DNA from: Dioscorea cayenensis subsp. rotundata
Taxonomy: Eukaryota; Streptophyta; Magnoliopsida; Dioscoreales; Dioscoreaceae
NCBI RefSeq assembly: GCF_009730915.1
Contig: NC_052472.1
Span: 434,001 to 498,000, forward strand
Length of the DNA: 64,000 nucleotides
Direction of reading: 5' to 3'
The notes under the pieces are model-generated. The model did no database searches and was not told where the DNA came from. It was given only the letters and a program-made list of their open reading frames with translations. Every line of letters starts with the position of its first letter. The first letter of the stretch is position 1. The translations under genes were made by a program, and so were the position numbers. Below are positions 35,717 to 49,446 of this stretch, piece after piece.

Positions 35717-38580
35717 ATGGAGTTCGATTCCATCCTCGCGAGCGCATGGCGAGAAGCTCTCGTAGCTTACAAAGCCAACCTCGAATCCCTCCGCAAGCCT
35801 GACCTCCTCCCGCTCGACGCCTTCTACCGCTGCGAGTTGCCTCTCCTCATCCATGGTCGCAATCCCGATCCTTTCATCACTAAGCCCGAGCTCCGCCGCC
35901 TCATGCAATGGAAGCTATCCCGTGGGAAATGGCGGTATAAAATCTTCATTCTTCACCCATTTCATCTATCCACCTCTCCTTTCCGATTCTCCAAACCTTT
36001 CCTTTGGTTTCGATCCGTTCCAGCCCGCGGTTGCTCGATTTCGTCTCGTCTCTTGATGAATCCCAGGTCGAGATTGCGTCACGGAAGGCGTTCCAATGCC
36101 TTCCTGATCTTTCAAAAGCCATCTCCGAGCTCACTGTGCTGAAAGGGGTCGGGCCGGCGACAGCGTCCGCTGTTCTCGCCGCCTATGCGCCGGAGGTGGC
36201 GCCGTTCATGTCCGATGAGGTGAGTTCATTGATCACTGGGTTAAAACTTCTATCTTTCTTTTCAAATCGCTAGATAAAAATTGAATCTTTGTCTCTTTGA
36301 TTTCCTTGGAAAGGCTGTGATGGCGTCTATGGGGAGTTTGAAGGACTATAGTTTGAAACAGTACCTTGTGTTTGCTGAGAAGCTACAAAGCAAAGCTAAG
36401 GTGAAGAATTTCTTATCACATGCATTTTAACTGTTTGATGAAATGACTCACAGAATGCGGCAAAGTTTGAAAATTTGTCTTGATAAGCAAAGTGGGAGAA
36501 GTGAAGTTACTGGAGTGAGTATCTTTCTTAAGTTTTGATAAAATTCACTGTTTGAGGTACTCATTTTGATGGACAGTTAGTGTGGGTGAAGAGAGATGCT
36601 GAAGAACTTGTTATCCTTGTACTTATCATTTGCATTTAAACTGTTGGATGAAATGATTCAGAGAATGGAGCAAAGTTTGAATATTTGTCTTGATTAGGAA
36701 TGTGGAACAAGTGAAGTTGCTGGAGTGAGTATCTTTCTTAATTTTTTTGATAAAAATTCACTGTTTGAGGTACTCATTTTGATGGACAGTTAGTGTGGGT
36801 GAAGAGAGATGCTGAAGAACTTGTTATCCTTGTACTTATCATTTGCATTTAAACTGTTGGATGAAATGATTCAGAGAATGGAGCAAAGTTTGAATATTTG
36901 TCTTGATTAGGAATGTGGAACAAGTGAAGTTGCTGGAGTGAGTATCTTTCTTAATTTTTGATAAAATTCACTGTTTGAGGTACTCATTTTGATGGACAGT
37001 TAGTGTGGGTGAAGAGAGATGCTGAAGAACTTGTTATCCTTGTACTTATCATTTGCATTTAAACTGTTGGATGAAATGATTCAGAGAATGGAGCAAAAGT
37101 TTGAATATTTGTCTTGATTAGGAATGTGGAACAAGTGAAGTTGCTGGAGTGAGTATCTTTCTTAATTTTTGATAAAATTCACTGTTTGAGGTACTCATTT
37201 TGATGGACAGTTAGTGTGGGTGAAGAGAGATGCTGAAGAACTTGTTATCCTTGTACTTATCATTTGCATTTAAACTGTTGGATGAAATGATTCAGAGAAT
37301 GGAGCAAAGTTTGAATATTTGTCTTGATTAGGAATGTGGAACAAGTGAAGTTGCTGGAGTGAGTATCTTTCTTAATTTTTTTGATAAAAATTCACTGTTT
37401 GAGGTACTCATTTTGATGGACAGTTAGTGTGGGTGAAGAGAGATGCTGAAGAACTTGTTATCCTTGTACTTATCATTTTGCATTTAAACTGTTGGATGAA
37501 ATGATTCAGAGAATGGAGCAAAGTTTGAATATTTGTCTTGATTAGGAATGTGGAACAAGTGAAGTTGCTGGAGTGAGTATCTTTCTTAATTTTTTTGATA
37601 AAAATTCACTGTTTGAGGTACTCATTTTTGATGGACAGTTAGTGTGGGTGAAGAGAGATGCTGAAGAACTTGTTATCCTTGTACTTATCATTTGCATTTA
37701 AACTGTTGGATGAAATGATTCAGAGAATGGAGCAAAGTTTGAATATTTGTCTTGATTAGTAATGTGGAACAAGTGAAGTTGCTGGAGTGAGTATCTTTCT
37801 TAATTTTTGATAAAATTCACTGTTTGAGGTACTCATTTTGATGGAGAGTTAGTCTTTCTTAATTTTGATAAATTCTCTGGTTGAAGTACTCATTTTGATC
37901 AACAGTTGGTGTGGGTGAAGAAAGATGCAGATGAACCTTGACAACTTGTCCTCAATTTCCTCTTAAATTATTGTAATCGCATGTTTCTGTAGGAATGGAT
38001 GATCATTTAGAAGTGGGGCTTAGTTAACTGCTGTCATAATTTTGATAGATTCACTGTTTAAGCTACTTGATGTTCATCAACATTTGGTGTGAGTGGAGAG
38101 ACAAGACAATGATGAACATGAAATACTCATATAAGTTCTCAAATCTCATGGTGTCAGTAAGAATTCGATGAATATATTCAGCCGAACTGCAGAAGCGTAA
38201 AAATTAATCTCTTCTTTTTAAAAGCTTGATCAATTCCTCACTGGTTGAGCTACTCATTGTTAAATTTTATTCAAGAGAAAGATGCAGGTGAACCTCAAAT
38301 AGTTTTCTGCAATTTCCATACCAGTTGTTGAATTTCATGTCTTTTGTTGAGACTATTATTGATTTTAATAGTTTGTGTTGAAACTTCAATTTACTGATCA
38401 ATGTTAATTTCATGTTTACTAATGCAGGAATTGAGTGAAAATGGGGATGTTTTTACTCCATCAGATGTGGAGAGGGCATTGTGGAGCTCTGCCATTAATT
38501 CTAAACTAAAAGCTTCTCAATCAGAGGATAAATCAGAGGCTGGTCAACAGAAAAGGGCCAAAAGAAAGAGAAAGTATTAA
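35717..38580 (+). CDS. HhH-domain protein (DNA-glycosylase-like fold), function unknown
   Basis: Four exons (35717-35934, 36024-36219, 36314-36400, 38428-38580) join in frame to 217 residues. The helix-hairpin-helix motif is clear at ELTVLKGVGPATASAVLAAY, followed by APEVAPFMSDEAVMA, the arrangement seen in HhH-GPD glycosylase folds. The catalytic Lys and the [4Fe-4S] cysteines of true endonuclease III-type enzymes are not evident, and the protein is short, so I would not claim glycosylase activity. The C-terminus is a basic KRAKRKRK, a likely nuclear localisation signal. The first exon starts MEFDSILASAWREAL, typical of a plant uncharacterised family. The last intron is 2 kb and mostly composed of tandem repeats. 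Confidence 0.85.
36429..37860 (+). repeat. 212-bp tandem array inside intron 3 of the HhH gene
   Basis: Seven units of about 210-214 bp. The marker ctgttggatgaaatgattca occurs at about 36641, 36854, 37064, 37275, 37489 and 37702, and a diverged first unit starts near 36429. Units 2 to 7 are almost identical, differing by single-base indels in T and A runs. Downstream (37860-38330) at least two or three much older, diverged units can be traced by gtactcattttgat-like and gtgtgggtgaaga-like phrases. The array lies wholly in the intron, so the coding sequence is untouched. Confidence 0.92.
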
Positions 38581-39567
38581 GACCATGGTTGAGAGTGAGC
38601 AGTTCTTTTCGTATGAAACTCTGCATGAATGCTTGTATTTATTAATGTTTAAATTAATGCTACTTTTTAGTTATGAAAAATTGAAAATTAAGTACTAACT
38701 GAAACATCAAACAGATCTCTTTTTATGAATGGAAGAAAAATTAGAATCCTGGATGAACCTAATTTCCATGTATACATCTTCAAGATAGAACTAATTGTTT
38801 ATTAGATTAAAATCTTTTGTTTTTGGTTCTTGAAGGAAAAAAAATTGTTTCATTTCAACTCATGAGGTATATAATTTTGTTCATTTTTTTACCATATCAT
38901 CCAATGTTGCAATTAATATAGGCCAATTTGTAGTTCATTTGAGTGAGCTCATGTTGGAAAAAGGAGGCCAAAATGGTCACATGAACAAATTAGTAGAATT
39001 TAATAACCAAATTAGGTCTACTAATTTTTTTTTTTTAAACGATTGTTAACAAGTCACTTTTTTTTTTTAATGATTGTTAACGACTCAGAGACGTGCACAG
39101 GTAGGGACTCGGAAGTTAATCTCTTAACCTCACCTGCATGCGACTCAATATCAATAGACCAAATATCAATAGACCAAAAAACCATTAGCAATAAATTTAT
39201 TTATTTATCTTAAATTAGTATTTATACTTTTATGCCGCCTCTAAATTCTGTTATATATTTAATTTTAGAAGTATATACAAAATATTTCTTTTAAAAAAAA
39301 AACCTTAAACTCATCAGGAATCTACAAATTTATTTACAGGCTGTAACAAAATGCATTAAGAAATCATCACAGGAAATGTGCAAGTTATTTCATCTAGAGA
39401 AACTTGTTGGTAAATAATGGAAAATTATATGTATATTCATACAATTTATCAATAAAAGGACAAAAATAATACATTGAAGAAACATGATCAACACAACAAA
39501 ATTGGTTTTGCTTGTGAGAACAATAAATAAAAGATATGCAAACATGTGGAATGCAATGTCAAACTTC
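38581..39567. other. Convergent intergenic region between HhH gene and helicase gene
   Basis: The 3' ends of both neighbours. Between them is AT-rich DNA with a nearby duplicated poly-T/gattgttaac phrase (39019-39080). No gene seen. Confidence 0.6.
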
Positions 39568-42500
39568 TCATTTGCTCTTCTTCCTTCTCTTTTTGCTGCC
39601 GGCGTCGTCGTCTTTGTCTTTCCTTTTCCTGAACTTCCTGCCCTGCAAGTGAGATCATAAAACCGAGCTATTCAACTTTAAAAAGACAATGAAAACACCG
39701 GGCTACACCCATAAATTTCAGGGGTATTCTTTAAAATTTATCCTCCATTAAAAAAGTAAATTTTGAACTTAGCTTTCAAATAAAACAAGAATCAACTGAA
39801 TTGGAAAAGTAATTACAATGTTACAGCCTTTTGGTATAGTTGCGGCAATTAACCCAGTGACAGCTTCTATAATGAGACTTGCAACGCAAAACCTAGATTG
39901 CTAACCTACTATCCATTTTGAATTTCAAAATTTATCCTCCATTAAAAAGATAGATTTTGAATTTAGCTTTCAAAAGATCGGTCATAGTAAAATTAAGAAA
40001 AAGATGGAGTTCATTTCAATCGGAATCCATGAATGAGGAGTTCATGTATCTTAGTAACTTGAAGATCGTTTCAATCGTAATCCACCAATCAAAGTAAATG
40101 TATTTTAGTAACTTTAATTGTTTGTAATAAAGCTACTGAAGAAGGAAATTCCATGCATGAAGACCTAGCAAATTTACCTCAGCAGAAAAGGATTTGAGGG
40201 GATCCCTGTTTTTACCAAATCTACTAAAGCCTCTCCGGAATCCTCGCTGTTTATTTAAATTGTCGATTCCCATTGCAGCTCTGGAAAGCTTGATATTTTT
40301 GCTAGCTTCTTCTGTTGCAGCGTCTCGGAGATATACAGGTACCTCACTTAAGTGAGCAGGAGGAGGTTTCTTACTCAAGAATTTATCATGCTTCAGCAAA
40401 TCTGTCGATGCAAAAACAAAGGAACAAAGGAAAGATAATGTTAAGTTTCAATTGTAGCAATTATATATATAATATACAGCATCGTGGTCATGGCTGTATG
40501 TCATTCTTTACCTAAGTCCTTTGGATTATCTTCGAAATGAGCCTTCAACCTACAATTATAATAACTGATAAGTTACACATGCAAAGAATGATTTCTTGCT
40601 AGTTAGAACTCAAGATCTTAACTTTCCAATACCATTCTCCATTACTTAACAAAGGCAACAAATCCATACATATAATGATTGTCCATATGATTATAAGTTC
40701 AAGTGAATTATACCATCATATTGTCAGCAAAACGCTGAAATGATTGTCCACATGATTATAAGGTCACAAGGAAATCTTTCAGACAAGGCTTCAGTGACAG
40801 AATCCTATGACTATAATATTCATGAAAAAGACAAAATTATGGATTTCAATAGTTAAGACATACTTCTCTGAGTTTGTAAGCTCATCTCTAAGATCTCGAG
40901 CTCGTGATTCTCTGATGGCAACTTTTGTAACACCTTTAGCGACATCCTGCAAAAAACAAAACTCAGCTATTTCTCCAAATATAGCCTAGTTAAAAAGAAA
41001 TAGCAACTCAATCATTTGCTCTTGTTAACAACTATTGCAAATCATTAATGCTAAGAATGTGATGGTTAACCATAATGAAACAAGAGTTGAGTTAGTTCCT
41101 CTAAAGAGAGTGTTAACTACTCTATGCTTCAACGAACCATTCAAAGACTCTACTTAGAGATGCAACAAGCTATTGCACTCTATCTACAAGATGCATCATT
41201 ATATACACATGGATTATAGCATGCCACTTGCAAACTCAAAACCTCAAGCAAAAAACAAGTTTACAAGAGAATGCAAAAACCAAGACCAAAGCTTATATAT
41301 TTTAATGCAACTGCTTGCCATCTTGAGGAAAGATATGTGACACCAAAGACGAGACAAATCTAATGTTTATAAGATGCTTAAGCAATGACGAACTAGATGA
41401 CTATGGTAAGCACAAAAGACTTCTTTGATAGGACAATTAAGATAATTATTAGTCCAACGATGGGAGGAGCAACTACTACTGTTTGAACAAAATCCACCTA
41501 TCCATATAAGGTAGGACAAAAATGGCAGCGACCACTTTATTGTGTACATACATCTACTTGGTAATGAGCAGCACCATCACTAGCCTTTCAAAATGCATTC
41601 ATGAAAGTCCACGGTGAGATTTGAGCAGTGATCAATCTTACCTCAGCTCGGTACCGTAAAGCTTCCACAGCATTTTTGGTTAACAAGGGGAAAAGTGCAA
41701 TGCAAGATTCAGAATCTTGATTATCATCTTCTCCCAACAACTGTTTAATTTCTTCAAGAACTTCAGTCTCCTCAGGGGATACCTGTTCATAAGTACACAT
41801 TGATGTAAGAATTATAGCATCTTTAGGTGCATTATCCTATCAAAAAAAAGTATGACTAATGAATAGATGCCAAGAATTCTAGCACCTTTGGGTGCATTAT
41901 CCCTTCAAAAGAGCAGGACTAATTCCAAGCAGTGGGACCAGTAAATTATGAGAGATTTGTTTTTGCTAGAATTTCAATTACGCCAGATTCAACAACCCGC
42001 TTACCTAGAATACAGGTAAGAAAAGAGGCCATGCTGATGAACGAAAAACAGGCCATCATAGAAAATCTAAGTATGCAAAACCAAAACTATGTCTGGGAAA
42101 ATGTAATGATCAGAATAACAATAGCCGCAACGTGTACCATTCATACTCACAAGAGAAATAGATGCCCCAGTAGTACGTGCTCTTCCAGTACGTCCAATTC
42201 TATGAATATATCCTGCAGGGCTTTGTGGCATGTCAAAATTCAATACCTGGCAAACAAATTAATACAAATCTAAGATCCAATGAAACAAAGATACATTTGA
42301 TTCTAAAATACATCATTGGTTGAACAAAACCATCAAGATCACAAGTCTCAAGCTTCAATCCTTACAAATTGAAGTGATTTGAGAATAAAATCAATGAAGA
42401 ACACATGCATGGGCTTGATTAAATAAAAAGGAACAATACTAAATCAAACACGAAAATAAACATTATGTTGGTTAACTGGCTCATACGGCCAAGAGGTTTT

Positions 42501-45500
42501 TCTCCTTCAGCACTTTATAAATGATTGGAAGTATAATTTATAAAAGTTAAAAACCTAAGCAGTAGAAATTCTTTAACAATCAACATGCAATATCAGTGCG
42601 AATTCTCGTAAAGCCAATAGTCACCTTCTTCAACAGTTTCTAATGGGTGATACTGATTACATAAATTCCGTACTTCCACACAAGGTTATCAAGAGCAGAT
42701 AAGATTTAGAAGCAAGATCACAAACAGAGCAATTTAAAGGATATTCCTTACCACAAACATTCAATGATCAAACGAAATTCAAGATTCAAGGTAAATAATA
42801 TCTGATTTTAACATGGAATTGAAGACTAGCTCTTGAATTGGAATTTTACGATTATATGATAATATCCTAGAAAAAGTAGAAAATGAGTTCGTGAAGAAAA
42901 ACCATTCATCATCATGCATACCGTAAATACATTCTTGAAGTCAATTCCTCTCACAACCCCAAACTCTGAGTCTAATCTTTGCCTGAATTTCTTTTTTGAA
43001 CTTCTTGACTTCAGTTTTTCCCTGTTTGCTTGCTCCCCTTTTAGATGACTGTCATCTGTTGCTATTAAATAATCAAATAGACCTATATTGAATTCCTGAA
43101 AACCAATAGTTAGACAAAATTTTAAATAAAATTATTCATGAATAATCCATGAATATCATACAACCAAATCATATCAACAGTGAAGAAAAATCACTAGGCA
43201 TCCTTGAATAGTGGCCGTATCTGCATCAATCAAGTGTAAGTGCTTGTGTGTTAGACACTTACTACTATTCCACAAACAGTGACATATCCATCTTAACATA
43301 TTGTTCACATTTGTAACAAAACCAGAAAAAAACCATGGGCAGGCAAGAGGGGGACTGCTAGACTGATAACACTAAGGTGGTGTTTGGTTCTGAGATGATT
43401 GGTTACCACCTAACCCAAATGCACCTGTGGTTATCATGGGTTGCTTCTTACCCAAGTCAGACATAAGCCACTTTTACACCTTGATTGCATATGATTTGCG
43501 ACACGTGAAAGAAGCACAGAAGAAAAATAATTAGTCTGTTACATACCTACAAACTGTATAACAGATATGTAACAATTTTTTTTCTCAACACCTTGATTCA
43601 ATTTGCCCCAAAAATGTTGAGTAACAAAACAACAGGCTATTGCACCAATTCCTAACTGCACCAGTACTAAACTGAAGCTGCATTTAGCATAATGCTATTA
43701 CAATGTCCAATTGATCCAATCTCACAAGAATGAAGTACACTTTTAGTGCATACACATCAGATAAAAGATCATATTCAAAGGACACATGCATGGCTTCATA
43801 TAAATTTTGTGCATCTTAGTAGAACAAAAGGAGATTGTTTTAACCCTTCCAAATTAGTATATCAGACAGCAAAATTTAGCCAGACCACACCCAATAAAAA
43901 AAGAAAGAAAGAAAGAAAGGAAAGGCATTAAGTCAGAAAGCAACATACATGGAGAATATGATCACGTGAGTTGTGTGGCAATTCGGCATTCAAAATGGCA
44001 GATTTTATCCCAAACTGTCAAAAGCATAACACTCATTAAAAATCAGGAAAATTGCAATAGATAAAAGAATAAAATAACCAGAAATGAGGTGGATAATCCA
44101 AATTTTTGTGTGTTCTTTTCTGCATTTTTATGTACCATATTATAGCAACAAATAAACTTATTTCTTAAATAACATGTCAAACAAAAAAGTTACACAATAA
44201 AAAAAATTATGGCAAGCACACTTATAGCATGAAATTCACTTCCAAACTTGATAGCACAAACCTAACCAAATTAAAACATTGGGCAACCTCTTATATATTT
44301 AAAGAAAAAATCATTCTAAATAATATTTTCTGCAACAGCCGTATTACATATGAACTATGTGAAATCTCTTATGTGACCCTCACGAATCAAAAATACACTC
44401 TTCACGGCATTCTGTCCAATAGCTCCATCAAATTATTAAAGACTAGTCAAATTATCATGTTTGGCCATTTTTAAATACTGATAACTAAGCAAGATTGGAA
44501 AGTGATCATTAATACTGAAGTCATGTGAATTAATATGAAAAGAATAACATCACAGAAATTGGCTTGTGTATTTTGCATTTCCTAAAATACTTTGTTAGGA
44601 GCTCACAATTTCACATTCACTTTCAAAACCTAAATTTACAAAGATTCTAAATACAAATGGAATTATCTTCCTTTATACGTCTACAAAAGGGAAGAATCAA
44701 ACGGAAGAGAACTAGTAGCAGTCCACAGAGCAATTCCTGCACAGAAAATCAAGGTCTTGCACTCTTGCATAGTTTTAAAAGAAATCACCGAATTTACTTT
44801 ATTTTTTCTATGTTTACTCTTGGAATTCTGATCTAGATAATGTAATTCTTCAAAAAAAAAAAAACAAAACACTAGGCCAGGTAAATGATCATATGATGAA
44901 GATCCCTCAAGATGATTGTGTCAAATAATTTCAAACACAAAGAAACAAGGAAAAGTAATTGAAGAAAAAAAAAATCACAATATGCAGTAAAATTAAGGGT
45001 TAAAAATGAACATACCTGTTCTAAGAATAATTTCATTCTATAACCCATGTCAATAGTGTTGACAAATATTAGAACTTTTTTCTGGACAACCTCCAATCGT
45101 AAAAGAGCAAGTGCATAAAGCAATTTGTCTCTAGAACTGCATGAAATCTGGATTTATGACACAAATAAGGTTAATAGTCAAATAGTAAACAGCAAGTGAG
45201 GCACAAAAAAAAATATGAATGCAGAACCAAAAAAAAACTATGGGCGTCAAAATTTTGGCACATTTCAGTGTTAAGATATTCATAGAGACAGTTTCCTCAC
45301 TAACATTTCACACAATTCAGAAACAATCTGAATCTTACCAAGAACTGCTGGACAGATTTTGGAATAAGTTGGTCATTTGAGCCATCTGCCTCTGATAGAG
45401 TCAAAGTTACAGGATTATGTAGAACAAGCTTCTTCAATATCTCAACATCAGGACTGTGTTAGAAGATCCAATACACATGTAAGAAGGAAATAATTAAGAA

Positions 45501-48429
45501 TAAATTTTCATACACCATAGAAAGAAGGTAATAAAGGTTAGGAACTGTATCCTCAATTTACATAGGTATAAATTTATGTATATAGGACACATTCATAAAT
45601 ATACAATTTTCCACCCAAATACTTATACCACTCCAACCCTGGGGCCATAGTTTCATGTCCAAATGTTAATCAAAATGCTTTTCCCTTACCATACTAACTC
45701 CCTAGTCTGGGTTGAAATTGCTTTCATCAAGTTCACAATTCTTGTGTATTACAAATTGACAAGCAACATTATTTAAGGGGAAAAATATCATAACAAGATA
45801 GATGCAAAGATACACTGCAATTCAGAAAACAAATTAAAAACCACATCAGTACCCTGTCAATATCAAGGGGTGGATATATAATGCTTGCATCACAATCTGA
45901 AGGACAGTAACTTGCTCTTCAAAGTACCCAAGTCACAAAAAAGTGTGACTCACAGAAAAGCGTGACTGCTCAAAAGAACCTTAGAAAAGTCATGTAAGAA
46001 TCAAGTAATAACTTTTAGTTAAACACCACTCTCACTTGATATTGCCACTATTCAGTCTAAAAGAAGAGGGCTACAGGAGACTAATTGACAAACACAAACA
46101 AGACCACAAGAAGATACATCCATTACATTATTAGCCCTGCCAAATTGGTGTGGAATGTTTACGCAGATAATCTGACTTTGTTATGAACATCACTAATAAC
46201 TAGAACGCACCATATTGCATGAAAACTTAGAGAAGAAAGTTTAAAACAAAACCGAAAAGAAAAAAACCAGCCAAATCAGCAAACCTTAAAGTCGCAGACA
46301 TTAGGAGGCACTGGCATCTTCTCGAGATGTGATTTTTAAGGCCTTCTAAATCCTCCTTGTAACCATAATCTAACAGAAGATCTGCCTGCCAATAAATGTA
46401 AATAAGATAGTCTTATAATGACATCATTAGATGAATACACATAATATTGCTCAAAAGGCTCAAGTATTTTACCTACCAAAAGGCCACACAAAGACATTCT
46501 AAATTGTCTTATCCAAACTCCAAAGTGATAATTAAGAGGCCTAGATTAATGGTGAAGTGATAATAGCACAATTAGAATTTTGATTTTCAAGTCATTTTAT
46601 ATTTACAATTCCCTCGCTACTAAGTGCAAGTGCGCATCTGCTCATAAATATTTAACTAATACGTCCGGCCTTCCCTATTTAAAAATCTCAAGAAATATAA
46701 ACCACCACTATTCTACAACAGCGACTTCCCAGACAAAAATCTGATGCGAAGTGCTTGTTGCTGGCTACATCAAGTTGCATAAGTCCTCACAAAAAAAAAG
46801 ATTTTCAAAAGAATTAAGTTAATCAAAATTGAACCCATGCTCTTCTCTGCAACAGGAACAATACACTGATACATTGCATGCAATATGATCTGCAAGCACT
46901 TAGAAAACTATTCAGAAGCAATTAATTAAATTTCAAGACCTTAGAATGAACATTTATGTAGCTCATATTGTATAATATTTATTTTCAATGTATCTCTTGA
47001 TATCCACATATCTATGTCTAGAAAGTGTAAAATTTTGTAAGATGCATGATGCAAGGCAAGGATGATGATAGATGAGGTTGCCCAGTAAAAAAGGAATAAC
47101 TTGCCACATATGTTCTAAAATTCCAATTTTTTCAACAGTTATTTCCTTTGAAGTACATTCATGAGCAACTCCATCAGGAAAAAAAAACATAGATGATCAC
47201 TAACATTGATGGTGCACAGGTCCATAACCCTGGCAAGTTACTTTATGTTACGGATAAAATATTTCCAGATCATTAATGTGATTTGAAAATTCTGGACACG
47301 CAATTCGGTAGGAAATTATAACCTACAAGAGATTTTTATATTCCAGATGTTCTATATGATTTACATGATAAAATTGTGATATAACTGATGGATGTATTGC
47401 GAGAGAAGAAATTGTTTTTTCCAAATTCCACGTTGCTATGTAATAATGAAAACTTCAGCCCAAAAGGAGAAAGTAACATCAGATCAATGTTCAATCACAC
47501 ACCTCATCAAGAACCAACATTGAAAGTGAATCCTGAATAGCTGCTTTTGCAAGAACACCTTTTGATATGCATGTAGAGATGCATGCTGGAGTCGAGACCA
47601 GCAAATCAGGTGGCCCTGCCAATGCAGCACTCTGCATAAAGAGCGATAATTTTCATTAAAAGGGAAGGAAATTTAACACACAGAAAATAAATCAAAGTCA
47701 ATAAACTCAAATCTTTCAACAGAAGCAATGCTGAAGAACAAACACAAGAAACGTCTACAAATGCTGGCAGCACCCACCAAGTCAGGCATTGGCATGTCAG
47801 TTGTCACCTGCACGACTTTGAGTTGAACTCTACAGAACTCAAGAAGAGACAACGCAACAGAATAGACCTAATAAAGTCGACAAATCCATCAATATAGGAA
47901 AGCCAATCCAAATTCTCCACCAAAAGATCATACAAAAAAATCACCGCAACCAAAGTCCAAACTACCTGTTGGCACAACTCTCTCGTTGGAACAAGAATAA
48001 AGGCGCTTGGAGCACTCTTCTTCAAGCCAATCTCAGAGAAAAGCTTCTGTAGCATGGGAAGGAGGTATGCATACGTCTTCCCTGATCCCGTCTTCGCCCT
48101 CGCAACCACATCCTTACCTTCCTATGCATCCAAATAAAAAAAACAACGCAAGAAGCCAAATTCAATTCCCAAAACAACACAAGAGGGAGCTAAAAATATC
48201 AAATTTTTCATAAAAATCCATGAATAAACTACATCAGAAATGATGAAATACTAACCAGGATCAAAGGGATTCCTTCACGTTGGATTGGAGAGGGTTTGTT
48301 GATAGATTTCTTCTTAAGAGCTCGAATTAGACGGGCGTCAATGCCCAGCTCTTCAAAGCCCACTTCCTCCTCGTCTTCCTCGCCATCCTTCTTCCCCTCC
48401 GGCCTCTTCCCCTGGGGCAAGCCGCCCAT
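39568..48429 (-). CDS. RH16: DEAD-box ATP-dependent RNA helicase, RH16/DDX56 (Dbp9) type
   Basis: Fifteen exons join in frame to 597 residues: 48429-48256, 48121-47966, 47867-47778, 47631-47503, 46385-46285, 45453-45339, 45147-45016, 44014-43949, 43095-42922, 42246-42151, 41782-41642, 40946-40864, 40549-40512, 40401-40178, 39642-39568. Motifs in order: Q motif [14 protein letters not shown] with [14 protein letters not shown] (67-74), Ia [14 protein letters not shown] (182-185), III SAT (213-215), [24 protein letters not shown] (394-401). The [20 protein letters not shown] insert before motif V and the basic Lys/Arg-rich C-terminus are typical of the Dbp9/DDX56 subgroup, which assembles the 60S ribosomal subunit in the nucleolus. 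All motifs are intact. The introns are long and AT-rich, so the gene spans 8.9 kb. Confidence 0.95.
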
Positions 48430-49143
48430 ACCTTCGATTCTTCGAAGATCCGAGTATAGAGAGAGCGAGCGCGAGAGAGAGCAAGAGCGGTTCTAGGGTT
48501 TTGTTAGGGTTCTGGGAATGTGATTGAATTAGAGAAGAAGGGGTTTCCAATAAGAGCCCAATGGGCTTCTCAAAGCCCGAAGAATGGCCCATTAATAACT
48601 GGGAAATATGCAAAAACATCCCGGAAATGTAGTTTATTATTTATCTCTAAAGATTATTTTTTAAAAAATACACATGAGAATCTATTTTATATTATGTCTT
48701 GAATTTTTTTTAATTAATAATTGAATTATTAAATATAAGGAATATTGATTTGCATTCTTTGATTATCTTTTATTTTTTATTTTTATATTTTAGGCAAAAT
48801 CATGCTATGAAGACATCTATAAAATTAACTTAAAGAGAACTTAAAAAATAGATTCCTAACATTGTTTTTTTTAATAATTTTTTTTAGGAATCCATTAACT
48901 TTCAATATGATAATATTAGCCTTCATTAAAATACTTGACCATGATTGACTAAACCTTAATCATAGGAGTCATGCCTCCCACTTAATTATTCTTAAATTTA
49001 ATAATTAATTAGCAATCAACTTTTATATCCAATCAATTAAGTTCAACTAGGCATATTTTATTAGGTACTTTTATATCCCAAGTTTATTTGGGATTTGTGT
49101 AGATTTTGGATCAGCATTCAACAATCCATCCATAGTCGACATT

Positions 49144-49446
49144 TTATATATATATATAAAATTTACATCTTCTATCTATGAATATCTATAGATAAGAAAT
49201 TTATACACGTCCAATTATCAGTTGTTAGATCACGATCCAATAACTGACATTGATAAACAATATTACTGTTAATTATACTGTCCCAAAAGTAATTACAGTA
49301 TATATTATTGTAGTAACTATTGTTCATCAATGTTAGCCGTTGGATCGAGATTCAACGGCTGATAATGGACATCCATAGATTTTTTATGTATGAACTTCCA
49401 TAGAGAAATGGTTCGCATATAAATTTATATATATATATATATATAT
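49144..49446. mobile_element. (TA)n-bounded short dispersed element, copy B
   Basis: About 265 bp between (TA)n tracts (49144-49159 and 49423-49446). Interior phrases agatcacgatccaataactg and gccgttggatcgagattcaa repeat the (G/C)ATC-CAA theme of copies A and D in both orientations, suggesting a partly palindromic element. Confidence 0.45.

Noticed and set aside
36429-37860. Regular repeats that might suggest a CRISPR array
   Set aside because: Units are 212 bp without unique spacers, and lie in a plant intron.
43370-43490. ggtggtgtttggttctgaga in a helicase intron, like a MITE terminal repeat
   Set aside because: I could not find a matching inverted end or target duplication nearby.
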